Part shown: piece by piece, positions 22,256 through 33,723 of the stretch
Layout of the letters: each line of letters begins with the position of its first letter
Numbering within the stretch: position 1 is the first letter of the stretch
NCBI GenBank assembly: GCA_023159155.1
Contig: JAJNNX010000046.1
Span: forward strand, 372,001 to 436,000
Source of the DNA: Ustulina deusta
Taxonomy: Eukaryota; Ascomycota; Sordariomycetes; Xylariales; Xylariaceae
Reading direction: 5' to 3'
DNA length: 64,000 nt
The notes under the pieces: model-generated
What the model saw: only the letters and a program-made list of their open reading frames with translations
Databases searched by the model: none
What the model was told of the DNA's origin: nothing
Position numbers and translations under genes: made by a program

Positions 22256-23603
22256 ATGCTTCGGCCACTCCTCCCACGGTGCGCGAGGGCCCTCAGGGCG
22301 TCGGCCGCCGCTGCGCGTCCATCCGGTGCTCTGCCCCCCTCGACCTCACCCGCCGCGCGATGGTACAGCATCCAGCCCGAGGCCGCCTCGACGGCCAAGC
22401 CGCTCGACGTCGACCCCTCGAGGCTCGTCATCCATCGCACAACGAGTCCCAAACCCTTGAACGACCCGAGCACGCTGGTGTTTGGCCGCAACTTCACAGG
22501 TGATTCCCCCTCTCTGCTCTCCCCTCTCCCCCCTCTCCTTTCCCCTCCGCCCTTGCCCTTGCTCTTCTTCCCTCGACCTGTGCTGACCGACAGACCACAT
22601 GTTGACGATCGAATGGACGCAAACGGACGGCTGGCGTGCGCCCGCCATCCAGCCGTACCAGAACCTCTCGCTCGACCCGGCCACGTGCGTCTTCCACTAC
22701 GGCTTCGAGTGCTTCGAGGGCATGAAGGCCTACCGCGACGCGGCGGGCCACGTGCGCCTGTTCCGGCCCGACAAGAACATGGAGCGCTTCAACAAGTCGG
22801 CCGCGCGCATCGCCCTCCCCACCTTCTCCGCCCCCGCCCTCATCGACCTGATCGCCCGCTTCGCCACCCTCGAGCAGCGCTTCATCCCCGACGGCCGCGG
22901 CTACTCCCTCTACCTGCGCCCCACCATGATCGGCACCCAGAAGACCCTCGGCGTCGGCCCCCCCGGCTCCGCCCTCCTCTTCGTCATCGCCTCGCCCGTC
23001 GGGCCCTACTACCCCACCGGCTTCAAGGCCGTTGCGCTCGAGGCCACCGACTACGCCGTGCGCGCCTGGCCTGGCGGCGTCGGTGACAAGAAGCTCGGCG
23101 CCAACTACGCGCCGTGCGTTCTGCCGCAGCTCGAGGCCGCGAGCCGCGGCTTCCAGCAGAACCTCTGGCTGTTCGGGCCCGAGCAGTACATCACCGAGGT
23201 CGGCACCATGAACCTGTTTGTCGCCATCCGGGACAAGGAGACGGGCCAGAAGGAGCTCATCACGGCCCCGCTCGACGGCACCATCCTCGAGGGCGTCACG
23301 CGCGACTCCATCCTCGCCCTCGCCCGCGAGAAGCTCGTGCCCGAGGGCTGGCGCATTTCCGAGCGCAAGATCACCATGGCCTCGCTTGCCGAGGCCTCGG
23401 TTGACGGTCGCCTGATGGAGGTCTTCGGCGCCGGCACCGCTGCCATCGTCAGCCCCGTCCGCACCATTAGCTGGAAGGGCAGGCCCGTTGATTGTGGCCT
23501 GCGGGAGCACGAGGAGTCGGGCGAGATCGCGCTGCGCATGAAAGCATGGATCGAAGCGAGGCAGTACGGCGATGAGGAGCACGAGTGGAGCTACGTCTGC
23601 TGA
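22256..23603 (+). CDS. BAT1: Branched-chain amino acid aminotransferase, mitochondrial
   Basis: PLP enzyme (fold type IV) that transfers the amino group between Leu/Ile/Val and 2-oxoglutarate. 417 aa from two exons (22256-22499, 22594-23603; intron 22500-22593). The first 35 residues are rich in Arg, Ala and Ser without acids (MLRPLLPRCARALRASAAAA), a mitochondrial targeting sequence. The catalytic region shows CVFHYGFECFEGMKAYR, the PLP lysine in GDKKLGANYAP (about Lys248), and ITEVGTMNLF for the conserved E-x3-N phosphate-site segment. Length matches fungal BCATs. Codon usage is strongly GC-rich at third positions, suggesting high expression, in contrast to the accessory genes to the left. 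Orthologues with a presequence are the mitochondrial form. Confidence 0.97.
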
Positions 23604-25108
23604 CCCCGATGCTCGTGTCGAAAGGGAGTCCCGCTTTCAAGGGGAATATACCTATGGGACATGGTGGTATCCGGTAGAAGGAGATGGAACCGCTCACACA
23701 CCTCGCCGCCCCTATCTCCAAATGTCGGTCTGCAGTGGGGATCGAAACAGCGAGAAAGTCGTGTAAAATAGGCAAGACGTGGGAAGAGCAGACGAAATGA
23801 GACGGATAGACGGATAGACAGCAAACATGTGATACGCGAGAACTGAGGAGACGGGAGGGGGGAAGAAGAGAAAGGAAGAACAGACGCCCGTAAGTACGAT
23901 TCGTTCCACAGTCGAGGCAGGCAAACAGAGACCACAAATCAACCAACCAGTCCTCGCCATGATGACGAAGTGAGATCGTGTAGGAACGACAGAAGCTAGG
24001 TAGGTATCATACAATATGGACGCGAGCCATCATGTTGTATCCTTCATCTTGATTTCATCTCCCCGCCCTTTCTCTCCTTCTCTCTTTCTTTTCTATTGCC
24101 CCCCTCTCTCCGCCCAAGTTGACAGCGTAAATATACAGCGCGGCATTTCCCACGGCGCACAACTGCGTACGCAGCGTGCGTAGCATATCATCTCCCATGT
24201 TCTCCTCTCCTCTGTCTGGTCTCACCTCCTCGTTTTATTTCAACGGGTGGGGCGGGACAAGATAGATAGGTTACGAGGTCGATAAGTAGATAGATAGATT
24301 TGACGCTCCCGGTATGTAGGTGTTTTAATATATTTTACCTAGACTTATATCTATAGATGACTTAATATATATACATGCGCATAAACGCAGACATGTATGC
24401 CTTGTTGCTTGTCAGAGTCCAATACGGCAAGGCCAAGAGAAATAAAATTGAATAATGGCAGCCAAAGTACCTAAGATAGTAGGTAGGCACCGACTTGAGA
24501 CAATAATCCGAGAAATCTACTCCACAAGCCATTTATATGCATACTTACTAGATATGCGCCAGCGTACAATACTTCACAAACCAGTTGCCAGTGGATACAT
24601 GCCGAGGAAAGAGACTGGGACGGAATATAGAACTAATACCTAGAGAGCCAGAAATATCAATTGATTTGCTGGGGGAAAAGGTAAGTAGCAACGACAAGGA
24701 AACAAAGTCAACCTCCAAATAAATACCCATTTGGAGGTAAATCCGTTCTATGTTTGTATGTATGTATGTGTCTGTATGGTATGCGTTCTCTAAATAAACC
24801 ATGAGAAAAAAACAAAAAAACCATCCATTCATTGATACGTCCATCCACTTCCCCGAAAACTGACAAATGTGCAAACCGAAACTTGACAACCACTGATTTA
24901 ATTAGTCCGTCGGTCAGCCAGGCCACCAATCAGCCTAGCAGACAGATGAACGGAAAAGACGACGAGAGGTGGCGAGTTAAGTAACAACAGAATATGTGTC
25001 TTTCAGAAAACACTTTTTTTATTCGCGTAAGAACCGCAGTGACATGGCACACGTCTAGAGAACCCTGTACTCGGCGAAGCGGTAAGTAGCGGTGTTGTGA
25101 AGGTCTAT
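23604..25108. other. Convergent 3' intergenic region
   Basis: Lies between the 3' ends of the aminotransferase and ESSS genes, so it holds both terminators. It contains GATA-like repeats near 24262-24298, AT-rich text around 24330-24375 and TATG repeats near 24755-24768. No gene is supported. Confidence 0.5.
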
Positions 25109-25521
25109 TTACTTTTTCTGGGGATCCTCCAGAATACCGTCGGCTTCTAACCTCCGTCGAGCCTCCTCGAGAGCCCAAGTTTGTATCCTGTCAAAGCGGT
25201 CAGTGAAGGAACGGTCGAGGGGGGGGACGAGAGCCAAGGGGAGAAAACCCACGATGTATCAGGCTTGAAGCCGTATGCAACGCCAGCCAAGAGAATGGAG
25301 CCGCAGAAGCCGTAGAAGAAGGGCGTCTCCCAACCCTCCTTCTCGTATTTCTCGCCGGGCTTGACGCCGAACAGCCAACCGGTTGGTGGGTCGTACTGCG
25401 GGCCGTGCGAGGCTGACGTGCGCGCGCTGGCGGTGAATCGGCGGGTGGATGGAGTAGTGGTGGATTGTTGGAGGGCGGCGCGCGTCGCTCGGACGGCTTT
25501 GCTTGCGCGGACGGCGGGCAT
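25109..25521 (-). CDS. NDUFB11: NADH:ubiquinone oxidoreductase ESSS (NDUFB11-type) subunit
   Basis: Accessory membrane-arm subunit of mitochondrial complex I, 115 aa. Two exons: 25521-25253 and 25187-25109, with intron 25188-25252. The N-terminus is a presequence (MPAVRASKAVRATRAALQQS). The mature part has the family core YDPPTGWLFGVKPGEKYEKE GW, one transmembrane helix (FFYGFCGSILLAGVAYGF), and after splicing the charged tail SIQTWALEEARRRLEADGIL ending in DPQKK. Size is as expected for fungal ESSS proteins. It has no catalytic residues of its own and acts in assembly and stability of the membrane arm. Confidence 0.9.
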
Positions 25522-27636
25522 TTTTTTCCTTGTCTTTTTTTTTGTTTACTTCTTTTGGGGTTGTTTGGGTTGGTGTCGATGCGAGTAGATGAAAAGGTAT
25601 TGGTCGGATGGTGGCGTTATTTGGCTGGGTGTTCGAAGTGGAGGACCTTGGCTGCCAAGCTGCGGAAATAGTGGATTTCTCGCTATGACTGGCTTTTCTC
25701 CTTCCTCCTGTTTGCCTTCTTCTAACGGATTGACTTGTGGCCGAGGAAGACAGCGGTCATGCAATTAAGATGCTGTTGTCGCTGTGGTTGTTCGATCGCC
25801 GGCGAAAAGGAAGAAGGGAACTCGGTCGACGGGGCCTCGTTTCGCTGCTCTCGAAATGGCGTGGCGGCACAAAAAAAGGAAAAAAGAAAAAAAAAAGTAA
25901 TTAATGGAAGAGTGGAGATGTGGTCGGGTGACGGAACTTCTGGCGTCTCTCAATTCCCCAATTGATGATGGCCGTATTGTGGTTGTGGTTGTTGTCGTCG
26001 TTGTTGCTCATGAGGAGAAGGAGAGTTAGTCAGTCAAGTCAAGCTAAGCCAAGTCCAATCGGTCTGGTGGAGTTTGAGCGACTTTACTGGACCTGGTCCT
26101 AGCTCCCTCTTTATTCCTCTTGCAGTACATATGGATGTAGTAGATATGTACCTATGTACTTATAACTAAAGGTAACTCCACATTCACGTGACTGCTCCTC
26201 GACTTTTTATAACAGTTTTTCTTGTCCACCAGCATCTTAGCACCTTTCCAATACCTCCTTCAATATTTTTCAGAGGCAGGCGGGAAGTAACTAGATATGG
26301 TTTGACTGCGCACCAACGCCCCAACGCTGCAACCTTCACTATCTTCCACACAATCGAATACTTCCGACAGTGTGGTCAATTCAATTGTCTGTTACAAGTG
26401 TGAGTTCGCATTGTTTCTTCTGCTTCGTTCCACCAGCCAGCCAGCACCACACAAACCCTAATTGGTGGTACCCACCTGGAATATGATGATCCTCACTTCT
26501 AAGAACAGCCAACTGAACTATTCATGTTGATTCTCTTAATATATCAAGCTCAACAGTCTGATCCAATCTCGAAAGAGATAAATTGCCTTCACCCTTTGCC
26601 TACATGTTTCTCCCCGCCATGCCATGATCCGTGGCTAATCGTTGATATAGGTTCTGAATTCCTTGGCTATGGACGACGGATGAACAGAGAGTGGCAGCGA
26701 GTCGCAGTCCCAAGTGGGATGAAAGGGGAATGCGAGTAGAACTAGCAGGCAAGACGGGTAGTGGTGGTATCGTGTAGGAGCCGGTGAACAACAGCTGGCT
26801 CATAGCAAATGGGATCGCTCTTCGCTTCGCAACACGTACATCAATATATGCACGATTTCATCATTTCGCAGAATGTAGTCTTGTATATGCCTATCGACAT
26901 CTGAATTGTCCCATGCTGTGTGCCATTCCCGCCCTGAGTCGCCCGCTATCAACCTCTTGCCGCGGCCCCATGTCTCTTTTAAGTCTACACGCCATATATC
27001 ATCACTCTTTTGAAAGGGGTATAAAACAAGGTTTCGTGACGAACTCTCATTGCCTCTCGACACCTTTGCTGCTCGCTATACTGCGCGCGGTATCGTCCGC
27101 AACGACGAACAAAAAAAAAGTATCAACACGTGATTGCATGAGTACTCATGCTACCCCTTGGCATATGTCCAACCAAGCCCAAGTGTCCATGTCTAATTTC
27201 CGTTTCTACCACGACCCACGAACAAGATAGCCATAGTCAGTTGAAGAATTGATTCCAACTGGGTGACCAAACGCCCTCTTGCCCCCCCTCCCTCTCACTG
27301 CGGCCTATCGACATGCTTGGCTGATGATGAACGAGAGCGCGGACCAACCCACCCGAAGAAATGCCTTGATGCAATCAATCCTCTATGTATAATAGGCCCA
27401 AAATGCGCCCCCATATCTCGAGCATTCTCATGTAGGCTAGATCGCTGTTGCTCTCACGGCGCGTCCCGCCATGGTCTAACACCGTCATGAGGGGCCGGCT
27501 GGGCGAGCGAGCCCATCTCGCAGACTGGAGCCTGGTACCCATGGTGCGGACTGTTGATGAGAAATCACCCTGCCGAGAAGTAGCCTGGAATTTTCTCTTT
27601 TGGTTTATCCTCCACCTCCGAACCCGAGTTATATAC
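25522..27636. other. 2.1-kb intergenic region
   Basis: Upstream of the ESSS gene and downstream of the DUF7918 gene. Just above the ESSS start is a T-rich tract (25521-25550) and further up an A-rich one (25868-25896). Short ORFs on both strands have no motifs; I call none. Confidence 0.5.
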
Positions 27637-29505
27637 CTACAGTTCCTCATCCTCGGTGATGTGTACTGCTGGGACCGATTCTTTCTTTTGTTGATCTGCA
27701 TTAGCCCTACCCAACACATCGCCCAGCGCCGATGGAAAGTTCACTGATCGATCCTCCACTGTACCATCCGCATTGGCTCTTTGCTTTTTCATCGGGCTGC
27801 CGATGGCAGACTCGGCCGTGAAAGCCTGAGACAGCAGGCCGGGCGCAGCATCGGGAGCTGGTTGGCTAGGTTGCGTCGTTTCCGGAGGCGTTGAATCTCT
27901 ACCCTGAGGTCCAGCACTGGGTGATTTTCGGTTGCTTAATCCACCGGCAGATTCAGGTTCTGCAGAATGCTGCCGCTTGAGCTACCAGCCGACGGGTCAG
28001 TATAGACGAATAATAAAGAGGCTGTGAAGGGGGAAAGGGCACTCACTCGGATCCTATCGATACCCGCCTGTAACTCTCCCGTCACCTTGGCATCCTCGGG
28101 TTCGAGATGAGACTTGATGACCTTATCATCAACATCCTCCATCTTCGCCAGTGGAATTTCGTCGTCGTCGTCATCATCGTCACTATCATCAGCCATCCCA
28201 CCGCCTACGTGGCCGTTACTCTTCCTCCGCGCCTTGCGACGCTTGGCGGCTTCCTCCTCTTGGTCTCGAAAGGCCGAGAATCCCACGGTGCCGGTTGACT
28301 TCAATGGGCCGAGCCCCGAGAAGTCCAGCGTCGATCGTCGTTTGCTACCCGGTGTCTTCTGGGGTTCCTTCGGTCCCGGGACGATACCCATCTTCTGAAG
28401 TTGCCCTATAAACTCATAGATAAGCATTCAAGATCCCGTGGCATAGGGCGGGAGAGCACCTACGCTGGCCGCGGTAGAAGAAGGTGAAGACGGCATACGG
28501 CTTATCGGGGCCGTCGATACCCGTCACCGTCTGAGTGCTAATCGTCTTGGGATCGAGCGTCTTTGGCTTCGCAAAACTAGTGGTGTGCTCAACATCGGCA
28601 TCGATGGCCCCGTTGCTCCCATCCTTGTTGCCGCCGTCGCTGTCGTCGTCGTCATCGTGAGCATCGAACTGCGGCGAGTATTCTCCCTTCTTGATCTCAC
28701 CCGACGCGATGACTCGGAACATGGCGACCTTGATCTGGCCGGTGGCCTCGGGCGGCTCGTCGTCGTCAGACAGAGAGTCTTGGTCGTCCTCAGAGCTCCC
28801 CAACGGGGCCTGATCATCCGAGCGGTAAGTCAGGGTGTCTCGCGTACGGTGGGTCTTGTCGAGTTCGCCGTCATCGCCAGTCTGGGCGGTGGACTTCTGG
28901 CGGCGATGGCGTCGCTCAAACTTCTGCCTTCGCTTCTCTACCTTTTCGGCGGCATCGTGGCCCTTTAAATCGAGGCCATTGAGCCACCTTTCCAGGCCGA
29001 CCTCGCGGAACAGGAACTCCCTCTCGGCAAGACCACCACCCTCGCTCTCAGGGACTTGAACCCAGCGGGAGTTGACCCAGGTCTCCTCGCCGGGGCGGAG
29101 AAGCGTGGCAACCTCCTCCTTGGCCCGTCCATCGAAGTAGATGTACGCGGCAATCGTCTCGTTCTCGGAGTGGGTCATGGGAATATAGGGGGTGACGGTG
29201 TTGGCGTGTTTGGAGGGGTCGGTGGTCGAAGATGGCAGAGGACCGGCGTAGAGAGGCTTGGGATTCAGGCAGTCGGACGTCGGCTTCGGAGTGGTATAAG
29301 GGATGGGGTGGCCGGGCGTGAGCAGCGTGATGGAGATGGCGAACTTGGCAGGCTCATGGTTCAAGGTGTCGGGATTCAGCTGGGGCTGAGGAACAGGTAT
29401 GTAGGTGCTGATGCGCGAGAGACGAGACTGTTTCTGCATGCCATACTCGGCGATAGGGGCCGAGTTGGCATGGATGCTGACGGCGATGCCCTTGAAGCAG
29501 GGCAT
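27637..29505 (-). CDS. DUF7918-type fungal protein, probably nuclear or cytoplasmic
   Basis: Conserved fungal protein of unknown function, 581 aa. Three exons: 29505-28464, 28405-28047, 27981-27637 (1746 nt). The ATG at 29505 starts MPCFKGIAVSIHANSAPIAE, the typical opening of DUF7918 proteins. The domain continues through ETIAAYIYFDGRAKEEVATL and closes with YAVFTFFYRGQRQLQKMGIV, which is formed across the first splice. Between these lies an acidic stretch with several runs of Asp. The second half is disordered, with basic clusters (AAKRRKARRK, SPMKKQRAN) that could be nuclear localisation signals and a run of seven Asp. No enzyme motif is visible. In-frame sequence upstream of the chosen ATG reads as a hydrophobic stretch, but homologues start at the MPCFKG-like position. 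Confidence 0.75.
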
Positions 29506-31728
29506 CGTGGAGGGTAGAACAGAGGCAACGACGGCGGCAACAACAACAATGACGACGATCCCGAGGATGTAGCCGTGGTAGAAAATGCCAATCGTGGTTG
29601 TTGATGGCAAGGGTAGTCTAGAAAGCAGGGGCAGCACCGAAGTCGCCGGGTGGGCGTTGATGGGTTGCTGGAACTTGGCGGTGGCCGAGGGGTGCCAGCT
29701 ACGAGGAGGGCGGCGACGACAGCGGCGACAGGTGCGTAGATGGGCGAGCAGGCATTGATTTACCTCTGTATCCAATCAACCAGGCGGCGTTCCGGCGTTC
29801 GTGGATGTCGTGTATGTCTGGCGATTGGCGGGTTGGCGGCTGCGGCGGGTGGCAGGTCTACGGGCCGGGAGGTCGGGAGGTCTAGCGGTCTGACGGGACA
29901 GCGAAATTGAAGCCGAGACAGGTCGTTTGTAGCTTGGCCAACGAGGAAAAGAGGGAGAAACGAGGCGGTGACTTTCCTCGTCCTGACGAGTTCCAAGACG
30001 GTACGCTATGCTGGATACTGGATGCTGAACGCGTGCAAGCAAGCAACGGCCGAGGACAAGCGAAGCAAAGCCGGTGAGGAGCTGGAGGCTGGGGACTCGG
30101 GAAAGGCCAGCTGGAACGTGGTTCAAGAGAGAGACGAGAACTCGGGCTCGGGCAAGGACAGGGACAGGGGCAGGGGCAGGGGCAGGGGCAAGGTGAAGGA
30201 TAAGGATAAGGATAAACACAAGGTCGGAGCGGGCGCTGTGGCTACCATGTCCGGTGATCGACTTGCCGGTGCGGTGTTGGGCGGTGTCGAGGCGTCGTGG
30301 TGGTGGTGTTGTTGTGTGTGCTGTGCGGTCGAATGTGTGTGTGTTGTTGTGGCCCTGGTCGTGAGTTTTTGGCGGTCGATGTCGGGGCGATTCACAAGAG
30401 CGGTGGGGTTCATGGGGGAGAGGAGAGTAGGTGAGGATGGCGCTGGGTCTCGGGCCTGTCGTGTTCTGCCAGCCTGGTAGGTCTAGTCCAGATAGGTCTA
30501 GATAGCAGAGGGCAGCTATACCTATTGGGTAAATGCTCAGGCCGTAATTACTCGTAGCTACGAGACGTGCATGCTGCCACAGGCGGTCAGGACGTGTCGA
30601 TACCTAAGAGACCGTCGTTGCTTAGTGACCGACGTTCTGGAATATAGAAGGCGAGGTATAAGTGGTGAGAGAAAGTGACGCCAGTCAGAACGTTTTACAG
30701 CTGTTTGATGTCGTCTCGCAACACTGGCACCTACCTCCCAACTTAGGTACTGACTTGGGTACGTACTGCAGATTACAGCGCTGTTGCGATGCTACCCCTA
30801 CCTATACCCAGGCACAGTAGGTACTACCGAATGGCGGGGAAGGTTGACAAGTCGTGCTCGCTGCGGATTGGCAGACAAGAAAGCTGGAGGGACCACTGAA
30901 AAAGCCGAGGAAAAAAAAATTTTGACAATGACGATAAAAATAAATAAAAATAAAACCCTATCTCTTGAAATTACTATCGGGTGCCTACTTTTCTGTACAG
31001 TATCCTCTATTACCTACATGCATAAAAGCTGACAGCACATACTGCTAAGTACCAAGACCTGTACCTTGATGTAGGTAAGGTAGTAGTAGTATGGACCTAA
31101 AGCTGGGTGAAGGCGGCAAATGCAGTGGTCATTACCTACAGTCTTTGCTTTCTGCACGCACTGTATTCGCCTCGCCTATACAGTTGCTTGTGCTAAAGCG
31201 GCTTTCATCAGTTACCTCGACTACCTACCTGTTCCTAGGAGATCAAGTCTAATATCAACACGGGAGCATATCGAGTTTGTAATTGATTGCCTTTCCACCA
31301 GCTAACGCAGAAATTGGGTTGAAATTAGATAGTTCACAAGCAAGATAGATCTGGATATGATAGAGCACTACTAGATAGCAAGAGGATTAGGAGACGAATA
31401 CATACATGCTTAAGAGAGTCAGACAGACCGGCCGAACCAGCTGGGTCCGTTCTGTAGACTCCGGAAAAGACGCGGAAACATGATAATATTGATTAGTAGT
31501 GCTCGTAGTCCAAACTACCGTCCATACCGGATAACACAGCCGTCCTTGTCGCCAATACGCCAATGCACGCCCGTCCTAACGTAGATCGCCATCCCGCCAT
31601 CGAGCCGCACGCGTTGTTGTTTTCCTGTGCTGCATAAGGGTATCTCTCTATTCCGGTGTTGCCGTACACCGTCGCCGCTACGTCGCGAGATGGCGAGTTT
31701 CCCGCTCCGGCTCGGCCGTCGAGCCCAG
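29506..31728. other. 2.2-kb intergenic region with purine-rich repeats
   Basis: Holds the DUF7918 promoter and the seipin 3' flank. It contains short purine-rich arrays at about 30151-30190 (GGGGCA-like units) and 30196-30218 (AAGGAT units), GT-rich text at 30298-30350, and scattered TAGGTA/TACCTA motifs at 30480-30830 and 31060-31240. Long ORFs through the repeats are a by-product of codon-length periodicity. Confidence 0.5.
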
Positions 31729-32959
31729 TCATGCACTCCCTGCCCGCGAGGGCCTTCTCCGCACCTGGCCTGCGCTTCGGCCGTCATGAAAACTCGACCC
31801 GGTGCCCGATACCTCCCATTCATCCTCGGAACCGCCCTCGTCGTCGGCATCGCCCGCTCGTCGGGGAGACTTGTCAAGCGCCTCCGGCTCTGGCCCTGAC
31901 TCGGGCTCGGGGGTCTCTGCTTTGATCTCGACGTCGTCTTCTCTCTTCGGCGCTGGGTCGTCCTCGTACTCCTGTTGCTTCGTTTCCCCGCCCTCGTTCT
32001 CACGCTTCGGCACGGCCACAAGCTCCCTACCCCGGCCAGAGAAGAGCCACCTAAACATGGCCCAGGCGAGTCCCATAGACACCATCTCGGCCAGCCAGAA
32101 GACTGTCGTGCACGCCACGAGCGCCAGGATCCGGTGGTTGTACATGAACCATCGCATTCCTGTGAGTTGGGCGACGAGAGTCAAGGTGCTCGAATAGACC
32201 TGCAACGTCTGCCCCGCCTGCACGTCGACCAACACAGACAGCGGGAGCGCGCCCCTGAACTGGACGAGCTCCCCCATGGGGATGGACAGCGTCACCGTCT
32301 CCGAAGCATGCGCGAAGACGATGTGGTACAAGAGGAACAAGATGCGCGAGGCCGTCGACACCAGCGGGTCCTCGTAGGGGATGAGCGCTGGCCGGCGGGA
32401 GGAGAACACCACGTTATCCCGCGTCACGTGCTCGTACGGGTGTGCCGACGCCGAGAAGGCCAAGGCCGGGTTCTCCGGCGCCGACTTGGTCGCGTAGAGC
32501 GCCACCATGAAGTTCCCGCGGTCGCGGTTGGCGGGCGAGCGCGGGAGCGTGAGGTCGACGAACACATCGTAGGCCTGCTCCAGCACGAGGTCTGAGGACA
32601 GGGATATGATGCCGTAGGGGTTGAGCCCGGCACTGCATGGGGGTTAGGCCCGAAGAAAGGGAGGACGGAAGAAGAGAGGGACTCGGAACAATGGGCTACG
32701 CACTCGTATTGCAAGTGCATCGGGACGGTGATGAGCTTCTTGGGGACGTAGTTGTAATAGAAGACCGGGTACGCCAGCGCGGCGATGGCTAGCAGCACTG
32801 CCGATGCCGAGACGAACAGCACGGCCCCCAGATACGTCCGCTTCGCCGTCGACGAGGTCGCGACGCGGTAGGGCGCCTTGATGTATTGCTATCGGCGAGG
32901 TGTCAGTGATGCATCACTGCGTGGCCCAATGACGGCATGCATGTCTTCTGTCCTACCAT
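31729..32959 (-). CDS. SEI1: Seipin, lipid-droplet assembly protein
   Basis: ER membrane protein that organises lipid-droplet formation at ER contact sites, 363 aa. Exons: 32959-32957 (only the ATG), 32888-32704 and 32632-31729. Splicing ATG to QYIKAPYRVATSSTAKRTYL gives the seipin N-terminus. Transmembrane helix 1 follows (LFVSASAVLLAIAALAYPVF), then the lumenal beta-sandwich domain with NYVPKKLITVPMHLQYDAGL and NPYGIISLSSDLVLEQAYDV. Helix 2 is near 240-265 (ILALVACTTVFWLAEMVSMG). The C-terminal tail is long, acidic and disordered. There is no other in-frame ATG before the first membrane helix, so the 3-nt coding part of exon 1 is needed. Introns are 32889-32956 and 32633-32703. Confidence 0.9.
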
Positions 32960-33723
32960 GGTTCCTGGGGATCCCGGGGTAGGGAGTCGATGCGCCGTCC
33001 GGCGCGGCGGCAGCACGACAAATCTCGGCTCGTAGATGTCTGGTGCAGGCGAGTGTGGAGGGTGTGGGGACTGGTTGCTGGAAATATCATGAAATGGCCG
33101 TCGAGGCTCCCCGGTTGTCTGTTGACATGGTTCTTGTTGTTGTTCTTGATCTGGTCTTTGCTGGTGACGTGCTTTGGCATGTGGTATGCAGTCTTGGCAG
33201 CCGCCGGGCTAACGCCGCCCCTCCCTGGCCGGGCCATGCTACCTGGGAGAGACAGTCTCGCTCATCAGCTAAGAACGCCCGACGAATGTAAAACTACAGG
33301 CTTCTCCTTCTTCGCAAAAATAATATTTCATGCTGTTGCCAAGGTATTTGCTTTCTTCTCGCAAGACAATCGATTGTAGGGTCAAAACCAGGCAACGTCA
33401 ATTTCATACGAACAATGCAATCTCTCATAAACTCCAGCCGATATCGTTTTTCACCCTTACTCCTTATCATCATCATATATGCAACTAATAAAGCCATCGA
33501 ATGCTCATCAAGCCTCATCCGCGGTACACCGAGACCCGAGACAATCTCGCCAGCAGCAGGTGACAAAGTATCATCCTAGCATCCCCTCCTAGCTCATCAT
33601 ATAGGCAGCTCATCTCCAAATGCATATGCACAATGCGACACCCGTCCGAGGGGTTTCGAAACCATTCCACGTTACAATGCGACAACATTTCCAACGCAAC
33701 CCAACGCCACCGGGGAGGCCCGA
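32960..33723. other. Spacer between seipin and the F-BAR gene
   Basis: Seipin promoter side and F-BAR gene 3' flank. No gene is supported. Confidence 0.5.

Noticed and set aside
22187..23582. Long ORFs in the other frames and on the other strand of the aminotransferase gene
   Set aside because: High third-position GC removes stop codons from other frames; only the BCAT frame has family motifs.
30123..30480. ORFs through purine-rich repeats upstream of the DUF7918 gene
   Set aside because: Simple-sequence composition; no start context or domain.
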